Positions 45,647 through 55,642 of a stretch of DNA of 64,000 nucleotides are shown here, piece after piece. How positions within the stretch are numbered: position 1 is the stretch's first letter; every line of letters begins with the position of its first letter. Source of the DNA: Alteromonas sp. RKMC-009 (GTDB lineage: Bacteria; Pseudomonadota; Gammaproteobacteria; Enterobacterales; Alteromonadaceae). A program made the position numbers and the translations under genes. Below the pieces are notes generated by a model. The model ran no database searches and had not been told where the DNA came from. It saw only the letters and a program-made list of their open reading frames with translations. The DNA lies in contig NZ_CP031010.1 of assembly GCF_003584565.2 (NCBI RefSeq), positions 3,844,001-3,908,000 of the forward strand, written 5' to 3'.

Positions 45647-45984
45647 TGAGTCAGCACGATTCTCACGCTGTTAGCCATGCAAACGACCATGGTGATGTGA
45701 AATCCTATGTGATTGGGTTTGTACTGTCGGTCATCCTGACAGTCATCCCTTTCTGGATGGTTATGGAAGGCGACTTCTCTAAAGGCACCACTATCTGGAG
45801 TATCGTTACGTTAGGTCTGGTACAGATTTGGGTTCACCTCAAATACTTCCTGCACCTGAACTTCGTTACCGAAGATGGCCGTGCAAGCACGTTCTCGTTC
45901 CTGTTCAGTGCCCTGATTATCTTCATGGTAGTCGGTCTGTCTGTCTGGATCATTTACGAGTCTAACGCGATGATGATGTACTAG
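45646..45984 (+). CDS. cyoD: Cytochrome bo quinol oxidase subunit IV
   Basis: A 112-residue protein with three membrane segments (SYVIGFVLSVILTVIPFWMVME, TIWSIVTLGLVQIWVHLKYFLHL, FSFLFSALIIFMVVGLSVWII) in the CyoD layout. The ATG at 45646 shares its A with the cyoC stop (TAATG). The frame is open further upstream inside cyoC, but that part is a shadow. The subunit helps assemble the CuB site of subunit I. Confidence 0.94.
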   Translation: MSQHDSHAVSHANDHGDVKSYVIGFVLSVILTVIPFWMVMEGDFSKGTTIWSIVTLGLVQIWVHLKYFLHLNFVTEDGRASTFSFLFSALIIFMVVGLSVWIIYESNAMMMY

Positions 45985-46032
45985 CCTCCCGGCTGGTACA
46001 TTTTCTGAGCGTACGCGAGGTAAACTGGAAAT

Positions 46033-46929
46033 ATGAAACCTGTATTTCGTCGATATTTAACCGTGACTAAGCCCGGCATTATTATGGGCAACCTGATCTC
46101 TGTCGCCGGTGGTTTTCTGCTGGCATCACGGGGGGACGTTGACTTTATGCTGATGGCGGCAACGCTGATTGGCTTATCACTGGTTGTTGCATCCGGATGT
46201 GCAATTAATAACTGCATTGACAGGGATATTGATGCCAAGATGCAACGTACCCGCTCCCGGGTTACCGTGACCGGGGAAATGTCGCTGAAAGCCGCATTCT
46301 GGCATGGCATTGTGCTGGGTGTGATGGGTTTTACCCTGCTAGTGGCGTACACCAACGCCACTGCGGTGTTTTTCGCTGCACTGGGTTATGTGGTGTATGT
46401 AGGCGTTTATAGCCTGTATATGAAACGTAACTCTGTGTACGGCACACTGGTTGGTAGCTTGTCTGGTGCGGTTCCCCCGGTTGTGGGTTACTGTGCGGTA
46501 AGCGGCCAGTTCGATGCTGCCGCTGCCATTCTGCTGGTGATGTTTAGTTTGTGGCAAATGCCCCACTCTTACGCCATCGCTATTTTCCGTTTCAAAGATT
46601 ATGAAGCGGCGAATATTCCGGTACTGCCGGTTGCAGAAGGTATCGAAAAGGCCAAACTGCATATCGTGCTTTACATTGCGGTATACGCGATTGTGACCAT
46701 GATGCTGTCGATTGCAGGATACACAGGTATTGGTTTCCTGGCCGTCGCCTGTACCACCAGCTTCTGGTGGCTGCTGATGGCACTGCGCGGCTATCGCCCT
46801 GATATCGACATGACACGCTGGGCGCGTCAGGTGTTCGGCTTCTCCATACTGAACATCACGATCCTCAGTATTGCCATGGCGGTAGACTACCACGATGTAG
46901 CACCTAAACTGTTCGCCTTAGCGCTATAG
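46033..46929 (+). CDS. cyoE: Protoheme IX farnesyltransferase
   Basis: A 298-residue UbiA-superfamily prenyltransferase that attaches a farnesyl group to heme b to give heme o for the oxidase. The Asp-rich motif [18 protein letters not shown] (about 56-73) and the second motif region [14 protein letters not shown] are present, with about nine membrane segments. It is the last cyo gene, 48 bases after cyoD, and is followed by a strong terminator, as in E. coli cyoABCDE. Confidence 0.95.
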   Translation: MKPVFRRYLTVTKPGIIMGNLISVAGGFLLASRGDVDFMLMAATLIGLSLVVASGCAINNCIDRDIDAKMQRTRSRVTVTGEMSLKAAFWHGIVLGVMGFTLLVAYTNATAVFFAALGYVVYVGVYSLYMKRNSVYGTLVGSLSGAVPPVVGYCAVSGQFDAAAAILLVMFSLWQMPHSYAIAIFRFKDYEAANIPVLPVAEGIEKAKLHIVLYIAVYAIVTMMLSIAGYTGIGFLAVACTTSFWWLLMALRGYRPDIDMTRWARQVFGFSILNITILSIAMAVDYHDVAPKLFALAL

Positions 46930-46943
46930 ACTAGTAAATACGA

Positions 46944-46980
46944 AAAAGGGCCGCTCAATTGAGCGGCCCTTTTGTTTTGG
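46944..46980. terminator. Bidirectional terminator after cyoE and the pullulanase gene
   Basis: AAAAGGGCCGCTC (46944-46956) pairs perfectly with GAGCGGCCCTTTT (46961-46973) around AATT. T-rich sequence follows on both strands. Confidence 0.9.
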
Positions 46981-47014
46981 TAATTCACTAATCGCTATAT
47001 CTCATCGATAAACA

Positions 47015-50000
47015 TCATAGCGCCGTTACCGTTATCACAGGCTTACTGCCATCTGGCCCTGATACCGTGAAGCAGTAGGTGCCGGCTTCAGCGTTGATCA
47101 TCAGGTTGTTATTACTGACCCCCAGCACTTTGGGAACATCTACCATCACTTCGTTTGAGGCTTCGCCATCTGGATTACCGAAGTTCACCGTGCTCCAGTC
47201 CTCCGAGGCGACCTTAAACTCCGTTGCACCACCGCTAAGCACGATATCCGCCGTATAGGTGCCATCGCCCTGCCACGTCAGTGTGTTGTCTGTACCCCAT
47301 GAATTCATGCCGCCACGAATAAATACTGGTGTTGCCCCAAAGAATTGCTCTTCGAAAACACCAATGGTAGGTATTTCACCATTTCGCGCTGACAGCACAA
47401 ACACGTAGCTGTTGCTCGCTTCAATGGTCAGCACCAGGTTTTCGTTAGTCGCGGCAAGGAACTGGGTTGCACCCACGTTAACGGCAGTATCTGACTCGTT
47501 ATTTGTCATTCCGCCCAGGTTAACCGTAGACCAGTCTTCCGACGCAATCTTGAACTGATAAGTGCCCGGCTCCAACGTAGTAGCAAAGGCGTATACCTTA
47601 TCGCCCTGGTAGCTAAAGGCATCGTCCGTTCCCCAGCCATTCATATCGCCACGCAGATAAACGGTGGTGGGTGCAAATGGCTCGTCATAGTTAACTGTCA
47701 GGATTGGGGCGCTGGTATCTGAAGCATCCACACGGAATTCATACAGTGCCGTTTCTGCTGGCGTAAAGCTCAAATTGGTATTACTGACGCCCAGTACCAT
47801 GTCGTTACCCAGGGTAACAATACCGTCAGAACCGTCTGCCGCTCCCAGGTTGACGGTAGCCCAGTCTTCCGACGCCATCTTAAACCCATACGTGGTGCCG
47901 GCGTTAAGTGTTGCCGTCACGGTGTACACGCCGTCGCCCTGATAGGTAAATGGTGTATCCGTGCCCCAGCCGTTCATGTCACCGCGCAGATAAGCAACGG
48001 TATCACCAAACGGCACAACATCCGGCGCACCGGCTGTGGCGTAAGCCGACAAGCCATAGCCTTGCGCGCCCATTTGCGGTTTTACGAATACTGCAGTGGT
48101 CAGTGCGGGCACGGTAAAGGTACCGTTGCCTTCGTCATCGCCGGTCCCTTCCGTGAACATGGCCGTACGTACCGTATTGTCTACTGAGTTGATCAGCACG
48201 TTGTGTAATTCAAAACCGGTTGCCGTAGCGACAGTAATGGATTTTTCTTCGTAGCCGGTGTTTACCACCACCATAATGGCATCGACGGCGGGATCGATGT
48301 CCGCCAGTGGTGTTTCACTCGTTTCGTTATACCCATCATCAATGCTCATAGCCACCAGCCCCACTTGCTGACGGGCACCGATGTTATGGAAACCCACGCG
48401 CTGAATGATGTCGTCCATGGTGGTCAGGCGGAATAACTTGCTGCCAGAGCGGATCATCAGGTATTCATCGAACACCGTGGAAGCAAATTCAATTTCGCCC
48501 ATGCTGGCAGCACGCTCGGCATCATAGATAAATGCACTCATTTCATCCCAGCGCGCGGAATTATCTACTGCCAGCGGCAGGCCAATATTCCAGTTATTGG
48601 TATTGAAGGTGAAGTCCACATAGTTGAACCAGTCCCCGGCATCGTAACTGTTGCGATCCATCGACTTAGAACGCAGGAAGTCGCCGCCCATTTGGAGGAA
48701 CGGAATACCCTGAGACATCAGCGGCAGAGTGATACCGATATTCTGTGCACGAACACGTTCTTCGAGGGTGAGATCCATGGGCAATGAGTAGTTAAACTGA
48801 TCCCACAGGGTTTCGTTGTCGTGTTTGGATACATAATTGATCACATCGGCAGGATCCTGTGCGTAACCACCCAGACTACTGGTTGTGGTCGCAGAGCCGC
48901 CGGAGGTTTCCAGCACATAGTCGGTGAGTGTACCGGCCATGCCCATTTTCAGGCGATCCTGCGCACTCAGCGCTTCATCACTTTCAGGGTTAAACAGATG
49001 ACCGTAACGAATAGCATCACGAATGCGGTCGTTATAGGTACCGATTTGGGTGCCGCCCATATTGATCTGGTTGGCCTGCTCGTAACCTCTGTCTTCCTTC
49101 AGCCACCCTTCACCGTAGAAATAGTTATCTTCGTCAATGGCCTGAACGGCATCGCGCAGACGCACCATGGTATCGACCGTGGCCTGACTCATGATGTCAA
49201 AGCGGAAGGAATCAAACTTATACTGCTCAGTCCACAACAGCAGCGAATCCAGCATCAGTTTTTCCATCATCGCCTGTCGGGGTTCGGTATCTTCACAGCA
49301 GGTTTCCTGCACCATCGCGCCGGTTTCTACGTCGTAACGGTGATAATAGCCCGGTACCACTTTATCCAGCACTGAACGCGGATACACGCCTGAAGCATTG
49401 GTGTGGTTGTACACCACATCCAGCACAACCCGCAGACCGATTTCATGCAAGGCCATATTCATTGCGCGCATTTCAACGATACGCTGAACACCCTCGGCAT
49501 CAGAGGCATAGCTGCCTTCCGGCACATTGAAGTGATACGGATCGTAACCCCAGTTGAAAGAATCATAGCCACGCATTTGATCTACAAGCGCCTGGGCTTT
49601 ACCGCCTTCAGAGGCCGGATCGTAGCTTTCCAGCAGATCTTTGATAACCGTGCCTTCCGGTTCCTCATCGCAGATTGCGGCATTACGATTCAGACGACAC
49701 AAATCACCTACGGTATCGTTGATATTCACTACATTTGCAGGATTTTCGTCCACGCTGGCAATGTCGTTAGCAGGTAGCATATGGAAGTGGGTCAGACCGG
49801 CATCTGCCAGCTTTTGCAGGTGTGCAACCGGTGCGGTGCCTTCTTCCGTGAACGCCAGATATTTACCCCGGTTTGCCTCTGAGGTGGATTCATCAAGGAT
49901 ACTGAAGTCACGGATATGACCTTCGTAAATCACCGCATCTTCCGGATCGGCAATGGTCGGGATGGTCTGGGTATCCCAGCCGTCTGGCTTAAGATCGTCA

Positions 50001-51406
50001 TCAGACAGATTCACGAAGCGTGAGAAACGGCTGTTGGTCGATAACGATACTGAGTACGGGTCGGTGACTTGCAGGGTTTCCAGCTCACCGGTGACGGGGT
50101 GATAAACTGTAACCTCAAAGCGGTACAGAGTACGATCCAGTGACATATCGCCGTCGTAGCGCCAGATCCCGGTATTCTCATCCAGTGTCATCGGATAAGT
50201 ATTCTGCAGCGACTTGCTGTCTGAATAGCTTAGCAGGCTGACCTGCTGTGCAGTAGGCGCCCACACCACGGCAGAAATGCCAGTGTCGGTATAAACCGGT
50301 CCCAGCGTCGCTTCGTTGGCATCGTCATCGCCGCTGGTGTAAAGCACATCCAGCACGTTAGCCAGCTGAATGCCGGTTGCAGCAACCAGTTTGCCTTCAC
50401 CGTTATAGCCGCCAATTGCAGTCTGGGTTTTCAATACCGCTTTCGCCGCGGCTTCATCCCAGTCGCCCTGCCACGCCTGCATGGATTGCAGATGAGGTGC
50501 CAGCGCAATTTGCTCGTCGGTGAGGGTGGTTTCGGTAAGTGTCAGTACGGTGCCGTTGAGGCCATCTTCCAGAGTGGATTCCAGACCGGCGGTTTCACTG
50601 TAGTGCAGTTCCACAACATCCACACCTTCCGGTGCGTTCCACAGAATCGTATTCACATCCAGCCAGTGTGCACTAAGACCTTCAACATCGACGGGTTGTT
50701 CACCTAAAGAAATAATCGGAAATTCGAAAATGATTGCTTCACCAGACAGTGTGAAGTTCATCCGTGTATAGGTTTCGTCATCCTGAACCAGCGAGCCGGC
50801 AAAGTCGCCGCCGCCCATTTCCTTACCGGCATCGTCAGTACCTTTGTGGATAATGAAGTTATGGCAGGTACCATAGTTTTCTTTCAGCTCCAGCACCCAG
50901 TAGGCCCCGAAATTCGGATCGATACCGGTTGGCTGACGACCGTTAGCCCAGTCTGTATCCGCATCGGCGTAAGCATCACAGGTATCATTGTTCCAGGTAT
51001 GCAGACGCCAGCCTTCGTAGGCAGGATCGTTAGGTACATTATCGGCATCCACTGAACCGCGGTTGTAATAAAGCACCGCCTGATATTCTCCCGGGAAGAA
51101 CACCGGATCAGGTAATGTCGGATCGGCCCCCACTACGCAAGCATTGTTGGCTTCATTCGGTACGGTTGGCGGATCGCACTCGATGGGAGGCGGCGCGACA
51201 CACTGTGTGCCCGTTGAATCCGGGATCAGCGGCGAGTCGCAGGTAAGCAGGTTATTGCTACCCGATTCGATATCCGGGCCGCCACAACCGGTTAATACAA
51301 AAAGTGTCAGTATGCAGGCCAGCAGCCCGCAAGTCTGTTTGGTAAGTCTGGTCATATCTGATGTCCATTTACGTCCATTCGCTTTGGCGCTATTCAGTTT
51401 GTTCAT
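47015..51406 (-). CDS. Lipoprotein pullulanase-type alpha-1,6-glucosidase with three C-terminal repeats
   Basis: About 1463 residues. A lipoprotein signal (LLACILTLFVLTGC, acylated Cys about 41) is followed by a Cys-rich stretch, an N-terminal starch-binding-like domain, a CBM48-like domain (GISAVVWAPTAQQVSLL) and a GH13 barrel with DVVYNHT, nucleophile Asp in FRFDIMS (about 737), acid/base Glu in YGEGW (about 766) and SKHDNE. This architecture fits debranching pullulanases (DUF3372 type) that cut alpha-1,6 bonds in pullulan, starch or glycogen. The last 330 residues are three tandem modules of about 105-111 residues each opening (V)YLRGDMNGWGTD and containing FK-ASEDW-TVN. ATG 51406 is 11 bases after the TonB-receptor stop; ATG 51355 is an alternative. 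Likely attached to the cell surface or periplasmic side. Confidence 0.9.
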   Translation of the reverse strand: MNKLNSAKANGRKWTSDMTRLTKQTCGLLACILTLFVLTGCGGPDIESGSNNLLTCDSPLIPDSTGTQCVAPPPIECDPPTVPNEANNACVVGADPTLPDPVFFPGEYQAVLYYNRGSVDADNVPNDPAYEGWRLHTWNNDTCDAYADADTDWANGRQPTGIDPNFGAYWVLELKENYGTCHNFIIHKGTDDAGKEMGGGDFAGSLVQDDETYTRMNFTLSGEAIIFEFPIISLGEQPVDVEGLSAHWLDVNTILWNAPEGVDVVELHYSETAGLESTLEDGLNGTVLTLTETTLTDEQIALAPHLQSMQAWQGDWDEAAAKAVLKTQTAIGGYNGEGKLVAATGIQLANVLDVLYTSGDDDANEATLGPVYTDTGISAVVWAPTAQQVSLLSYSDSKSLQNTYPMTLDENTGIWRYDGDMSLDRTLYRFEVTVYHPVTGELETLQVTDPYSVSLSTNSRFSRFVNLSDDDLKPDGWDTQTIPTIADPEDAVIYEGHIRDFSILDESTSEANRGKYLAFTEEGTAPVAHLQKLADAGLTHFHMLPANDIASVDENPANVVNINDTVGDLCRLNRNAAICDEEPEGTVIKDLLESYDPASEGGKAQALVDQMRGYDSFNWGYDPYHFNVPEGSYASDAEGVQRIVEMRAMNMALHEIGLRVVLDVVYNHTNASGVYPRSVLDKVVPGYYHRYDVETGAMVQETCCEDTEPRQAMMEKLMLDSLLLWTEQYKFDSFRFDIMSQATVDTMVRLRDAVQAIDEDNYFYGEGWLKEDRGYEQANQINMGGTQIGTYNDRIRDAIRYGHLFNPESDEALSAQDRLKMGMAGTLTDYVLETSGGSATTTSSLGGYAQDPADVINYVSKHDNETLWDQFNYSLPMDLTLEERVRAQNIGITLPLMSQGIPFLQMGGDFLRSKSMDRNSYDAGDWFNYVDFTFNTNNWNIGLPLAVDNSARWDEMSAFIYDAERAASMGEIEFASTVFDEYLMIRSGSKLFRLTTMDDIIQRVGFHNIGARQQVGLVAMSIDDGYNETSETPLADIDPAVDAIMVVVNTGYEEKSITVATATGFELHNVLINSVDNTVRTAMFTEGTGDDEGNGTFTVPALTTAVFVKPQMGAQGYGLSAYATAGAPDVVPFGDTVAYLRGDMNGWGTDTPFTYQGDGVYTVTATLNAGTTYGFKMASEDWATVNLGAADGSDGIVTLGNDMVLGVSNTNLSFTPAETALYEFRVDASDTSAPILTVNYDEPFAPTTVYLRGDMNGWGTDDAFSYQGDKVYAFATTLEPGTYQFKIASEDWSTVNLGGMTNNESDTAVNVGATQFLAATNENLVLTIEASNSYVFVLSARNGEIPTIGVFEEQFFGATPVFIRGGMNSWGTDNTLTWQGDGTYTADIVLSGGATEFKVASEDWSTVNFGNPDGEASNEVMVDVPKVLGVSNNNLMINAEAGTYCFTVSGPDGSKPVITVTAL
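47018..48006 (-). repeat. Three tandem protein modules in the pullulanase C-terminus
   Basis: Repeat 1 lies at about 47671-48006, repeat 2 at 47333-47670, repeat 3 at 47018-47332. Each begins with a RG(D/G)MN(G/S)WGTD motif, followed by YQGD or WQGD, then FK(M/I/V)ASEDW(A/S)TVN(L/F)G. Repeats 1 and 2 look closer to each other than to repeat 3. They resemble starch-binding beta-sandwich modules; the exact family needs a profile search. Confidence 0.85.
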
Positions 51407-51417
51407 GATTATTGTTC

Positions 51418-54400
51418 TCACAGTGAATAGGTCAGACCGAGGTAATACTGGGTACCGAAGAATTGCAGTGTGCCTGTTTGCTCCGGTGTCGAGAAATAGC
51501 TTCGGGTTGGTTCGTCGGTGAGGTTGTTCACCTGGAACAGCATGCTCAGGTTGTCGTTAATTTCGTATGAGGCCTGATAGTCAATCACCAGCTCATCGTC
51601 GAAGTTTACGGTCTGATCATTTACCGCTACCTGCTGGGATACGAAGGCATCACGATAGCGGGCAGACACCCGGGTTTCGAAACCTTCGTACTCCCAGAAC
51701 AGTGTCGCCGTTACCACATTCTCGGACAGACCCGGTAACTGGCTGGCAAACACGCCTTCACTTAATGTTCGCTGGATTTCACTTTCGGTGAACGAATAGC
51801 TGGCGCTCATACCTAAACCAGACCACATGCCTGGCAGCATGCTGTAAATCTCGGTGTAAGCGATTTCGATACCGCGAATGTAACCGCCCTCGGCATTATT
51901 AATCGCCGTTTCGTACCGGCCATTTTCGGTAGGCACTGTCACGAACAGCGGATCGCCGGCGGCATCCAGAGCGAATTCAGGCTCCTGGCCGCTGAACTCA
52001 CTTTCCAGATACACCGGCACCTGAACAGATTCCGGCACGGTGAAACCGTTACCTTCAAAGTCATAAGGCTCTACAGCAATATTCTCGATGAAGGATTCAA
52101 TGTTCTTGTAGAAGCCCGCTACAACCAGCGCGCCGTCGGTTTCGTCGAAATAATATTCGTAAGACAGGTCGTATTGCGTTGCATAGAAAGGTTCCAGATA
52201 CGGGCTGTTGCGTGCCGACCCATTTACCCGCGCAGTGGGTTGAGACAGGGTGATTTCGCCGGAGTCTCTGTCCATGGTAGCGGTAATCGTTTCAACATTG
52301 GTCGAGGCGTTTGCCGCAAAGCGGTTGATTGGCGCCCGGCCCATGACTTTGGCTGCAGCAACCCTTAGCTGTGAATTATCGGTCAGTTTAAAGTTCAGGT
52401 TGATGGACGGCAGCACATCGGTAAATTCGTGAGTCAGTACTGTCGGGCGATAGAAGTTGTTGATCAGGCCCACTTCGTCTGTGATGTTCTGCGCACCGGC
52501 GATAGGATCGCTCACTTCCACACTGGCACCGGTCTCGGGATCGGTAATCATCTGCGTGGCGCGCTGCAGCGTGGTGGATGCCTGTTTGGTACGCACATAA
52601 CGCACGCCCACATTACCGGTCATGGGTATGCCAAACAATTCTGTGTCCAGATTCGCCATCAGATATGCTGCGTTTACTGTTTCAAATACTTCACCACTTT
52701 CCTGTATCGTCCAGGCCGACGCGGCGCTTGTACCATCGCCATTGATCACACCCGCGGCACCAGGCCCCCAGGTTTGCACCGGTTGCGGAATGCCGTCGGG
52801 AAACCACGCGTTCAGTGCGGTGTTCAGGTCGATAGAAAGATAACTGGGGAAATAGGCAAAATCCCCGGACCAGTCCACCACTTCAGACATCCCTTCAGTG
52901 ATATTCAGCGGCGGCTGACTGACTGAGAAGCCGCCGTCGTTACCGTATTCGAAGACTGAACGGTCATTACTGTATTCACGGTCAGAATAGCGGTAGCCGA
53001 ACTCAATGCCAGATACTACCGGCATATCGAGGAAATACTGGAAATCTGCCCGGTAAGCATCGAGGTCATCTTTGTTTTCGTATGGATAAATACCGTATTT
53101 GCTGATCATGGCGCGATTCAGATCGGTAAACGCGTCAGTCTGATTAAACGCCAGATCCGGCAAGTCGAGGCCATTCAGCAGATAACTGATTTGCACGTTT
53201 TCATCAAAGGTCGGATTTGCAGCACTGGCATCTTCCGCCACCAGCGACCACAGCAATCCGTTGCGGAAATCACTTTCTGCCGTGGATTTTGAAATATCAA
53301 ACTGTGCAGCCAAATTATCGGTTATCTGCCAGTCGGCTTTGATCCCGAAGCTGGCCACCTGATCGAAATCCTGGTTATCATCATTCACCAGTTCTACACG
53401 GGTGAAGCTATTATCAGATCGGGCGAAGGTACCGCCAATGACACTGTTATTTACCACCACCGGATTAATGATATTGGCGTTAATGCCACCCAGCTTGACC
53501 CGGAAGCCGCGGGCAAAAGCTTCGGAATCAAACTTAGACAGAAACGCATCGGCTTTCAGTTTGAAGTTATCCGTTGGCGCCCATTCCACCGAGGCCATGT
53601 AGCCATTGCGGGTCTCTTCACCGCCCTTGTGCTGCATTTCAAATCCTTCGGAAATGTATTCGCACTCAGGGCAATCAGTTCCGGCAGCATCGTTGTCGCC
53701 TTCAATACCATCCACATCTACCGCACCGTTATAGGCCAGGCCAATGAACTGAGTAGACACACTGGGCTGAAACAGGCGCGCATAACCCAAAGACAAACCC
53801 ACCGTGTCATCCATAAACTTGCCCTGATAGGAGAAGCTAAGGCGATGACCATATTCCTCGGCATCAGGGATTTCGTCAGCTCTGTCATTGAACATGCCGC
53901 GAACATTGGCATTGAACGTGTGCGTTTGTTCGTTACTCAATGCGCTGGCGGTTTGTAGTTCAACGGTTCCGGCAACACCCCCCTCAATCAGTGACGCTTT
54001 GGGGGATTTATAAACGGCGGCGGAATTAATCAGCTCGGAAGGATACTGATCGAACTCAATAGCGCGGCTACCGCTCGTAGATACCTGTTCCCTGCCATTC
54101 AGGGTTGAAAAAACGAAATCACCAGACAGACCTCGAATATTGATTTCTGCCGCCTGACCACCGGTTCTCACTGCCGAAATACCCGGCAGACGCGTTAATG
54201 CATCGGCCATGGAGACGTCGGGCAAGCCACCAAGATCGTCAGCAGAGATCTGCTCGGTAACCGTGTCACTGAAGCGCTTCTGGTTAAGCGACTGGATTAG
54301 GCTCGAACTGAAACCGCGTACTTCAATACGCTCAATGGATTCGTCGTCACTGGTTGTTACGGACTCTTCAGCCTGCTGAGCGTGCAACGCAGAACTGGAG

Positions 54401-54459
54401 AGGATGAGACCGCTGGCCAACAGGCCTAGGGTAATAATGTTAGGTTTAAATATTTTCAT
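51418..54459 (-). CDS. TonB-dependent receptor (probable malto-oligosaccharide transporter)
   Basis: A 1013-residue receptor with signal peptide (NIITLGLLASGLILSSSALHA, cleavage before QQAEE), TonB-box-like IERIEVRGF, plug domain (about 45-165: LGGLPDVSMADALTRLPGISAVRTGGQAAEINIRGLSGDFVFSTLNGREQ) and a large barrel ending YYLGLTYSL. The size and plug match the Caulobacter-type TonB receptors often tied to glycan use. It lies 11 bases before the pullulanase gene on the same strand, so the pair probably binds, debranches and imports alpha-glucan fragments. No regulator or inner-membrane permease for this pair lies beside it. Confidence 0.9.
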   Translation of the reverse strand: MKIFKPNIITLGLLASGLILSSSALHAQQAEESVTTSDDESIERIEVRGFSSSLIQSLNQKRFSDTVTEQISADDLGGLPDVSMADALTRLPGISAVRTGGQAAEINIRGLSGDFVFSTLNGREQVSTSGSRAIEFDQYPSELINSAAVYKSPKASLIEGGVAGTVELQTASALSNEQTHTFNANVRGMFNDRADEIPDAEEYGHRLSFSYQGKFMDDTVGLSLGYARLFQPSVSTQFIGLAYNGAVDVDGIEGDNDAAGTDCPECEYISEGFEMQHKGGEETRNGYMASVEWAPTDNFKLKADAFLSKFDSEAFARGFRVKLGGINANIINPVVVNNSVIGGTFARSDNSFTRVELVNDDNQDFDQVASFGIKADWQITDNLAAQFDISKSTAESDFRNGLLWSLVAEDASAANPTFDENVQISYLLNGLDLPDLAFNQTDAFTDLNRAMISKYGIYPYENKDDLDAYRADFQYFLDMPVVSGIEFGYRYSDREYSNDRSVFEYGNDGGFSVSQPPLNITEGMSEVVDWSGDFAYFPSYLSIDLNTALNAWFPDGIPQPVQTWGPGAAGVINGDGTSAASAWTIQESGEVFETVNAAYLMANLDTELFGIPMTGNVGVRYVRTKQASTTLQRATQMITDPETGASVEVSDPIAGAQNITDEVGLINNFYRPTVLTHEFTDVLPSINLNFKLTDNSQLRVAAAKVMGRAPINRFAANASTNVETITATMDRDSGEITLSQPTARVNGSARNSPYLEPFYATQYDLSYEYYFDETDGALVVAGFYKNIESFIENIAVEPYDFEGNGFTVPESVQVPVYLESEFSGQEPEFALDAAGDPLFVTVPTENGRYETAINNAEGGYIRGIEIAYTEIYSMLPGMWSGLGMSASYSFTESEIQRTLSEGVFASQLPGLSENVVTATLFWEYEGFETRVSARYRDAFVSQQVAVNDQTVNFDDELVIDYQASYEINDNLSMLFQVNNLTDEPTRSYFSTPEQTGTLQFFGTQYYLGLTYSL

Positions 54460-54610
54460 GCTGGGCGTTCCAATAGTTATTTTTTACCCGAAAACCAGCG
54501 AACATTTTCGGGCACTATTTTTTATTCCAGCTTAAATCTTATCCTTCTGGTTATTTTTGAAGCAATCTCATGCATACGTATTCATTACAAATAAATTACA
54601 AATATTTTAC

Positions 54611-55522
54611 CTACACCTCGCTCAGAATAATTTTAATTTGCTCCCGTATCCATTTTCGCAGGCCGTCTTCATGGGTACGGGGATGCCAGACCTGCTCTAT
54701 GTTCACATCGGGTAACGACACCGGCGGCTCCCGGCTGGAAAGGTGCTGACAGGTAGCGGTTGCATAGTCAGCGATGGGCTTCAGACAGGTGAGAAAGACC
54801 TCCCGGCCGGTCACCAGACGCGGTAACACCATGAAACCTGATGCACCGGCTACCACCCGCCGGGTTAACCCCGCTTCCGCTAAGGCAGTGTCCACATCAC
54901 TGTTGAGGTTGCCGGTCAGCGTTGACACTACATGGGGCTTGCTGGCATAAGTTTGCACATCCAGTGGCTTACCGGCGGGGATAAGGGCTTTGTCATGCAC
55001 CACCCGGTACGGTGTGACCATGAGTGACTGACGATAAAAATGTTCGGGAAGATCCCTGAAAAAGCCGGCAATGGCTATGTCACAATCACCTTGCTCCAGC
55101 GCCTGCACCGGCAAGCGTCCGGACGTATTGTGCATGACAATAGTTACGCCCGGCGCTTCCGCCTGTACTTTATCCAGTAAACGGGGAAGGAGTAAGAAAT
55201 CCACCAGATCGGTACCATAAATGTGGATTGCCTCTTCCCGCTGTCCGATGGCATCACCCTCTGCATTAACATAGAACTCTTCCAGACACTTCACCACACA
55301 GCATACCTGTTTAGCCATCTGATGCGCTTTGGGCGTTGGTGTAAAGCCGCGTCCGGTGCGGATAAACAACGGGTCATCAAACTCACCACGCAGCTTGTTG
55401 AGTTTGTGACTCATTGCAGGCTGACTCAGGTTCATGCGAAGGGCTGCCTTGTTCAGGCTGCGCTCTTCGTAAAGCACTGTAAACAAATACAACAGGTTAA
55501 AGTCTTTTGATGCGATATTCAT
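54611..55522 (-). CDS. LysR-family transcriptional regulator
   Basis: A 303-residue LysR protein: helix-turn-helix FNLLYLFTVLYEERSLNKAALRMNLSQPAMSHKLNKLRGEFDDPLFIRTGRGFTPT (about 8-65) and a two-lobed effector domain (IHIYGTDLVDFLLLPRLL at its start). The opening resembles the NodD/LeuO-like branch. It is divergent from the Old Yellow Enzyme gene, with a 120-base intergenic region, the usual position for a LysR activator of its neighbour. It could also act on the TonB-receptor/pullulanase pair downstream. Effector unknown. Confidence 0.88.
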   Translation of the reverse strand: MNIASKDFNLLYLFTVLYEERSLNKAALRMNLSQPAMSHKLNKLRGEFDDPLFIRTGRGFTPTPKAHQMAKQVCCVVKCLEEFYVNAEGDAIGQREEAIHIYGTDLVDFLLLPRLLDKVQAEAPGVTIVMHNTSGRLPVQALEQGDCDIAIAGFFRDLPEHFYRQSLMVTPYRVVHDKALIPAGKPLDVQTYASKPHVVSTLTGNLNSDVDTALAEAGLTRRVVAGASGFMVLPRLVTGREVFLTCLKPIADYATATCQHLSSREPPVSLPDVNIEQVWHPRTHEDGLRKWIREQIKIILSEV

Positions 55523-55642
55523 AAATTGGAATTATATTTTCGAAAACATTCACTTTTTAAAATCATAAACCGCCCCTATTACTGATAGCAAGTCAGGGGA
55601 GCATTTTGTTCCCGGCCAACTCATTACCATAAAGGAAACGTT

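Noticed and set aside
46339..46893. 184-codon open frame opposite cyoE
   Set aside because: It lies entirely within cyoE on the other strand, is rich in His and Arg as expected for an antisense reading, and shows no family features.
48821..49375. 184-codon open frame opposite the pullulanase gene
   Set aside because: It overlaps the GH13 catalytic region in antisense and has no independent start signal or homology that I recognise.
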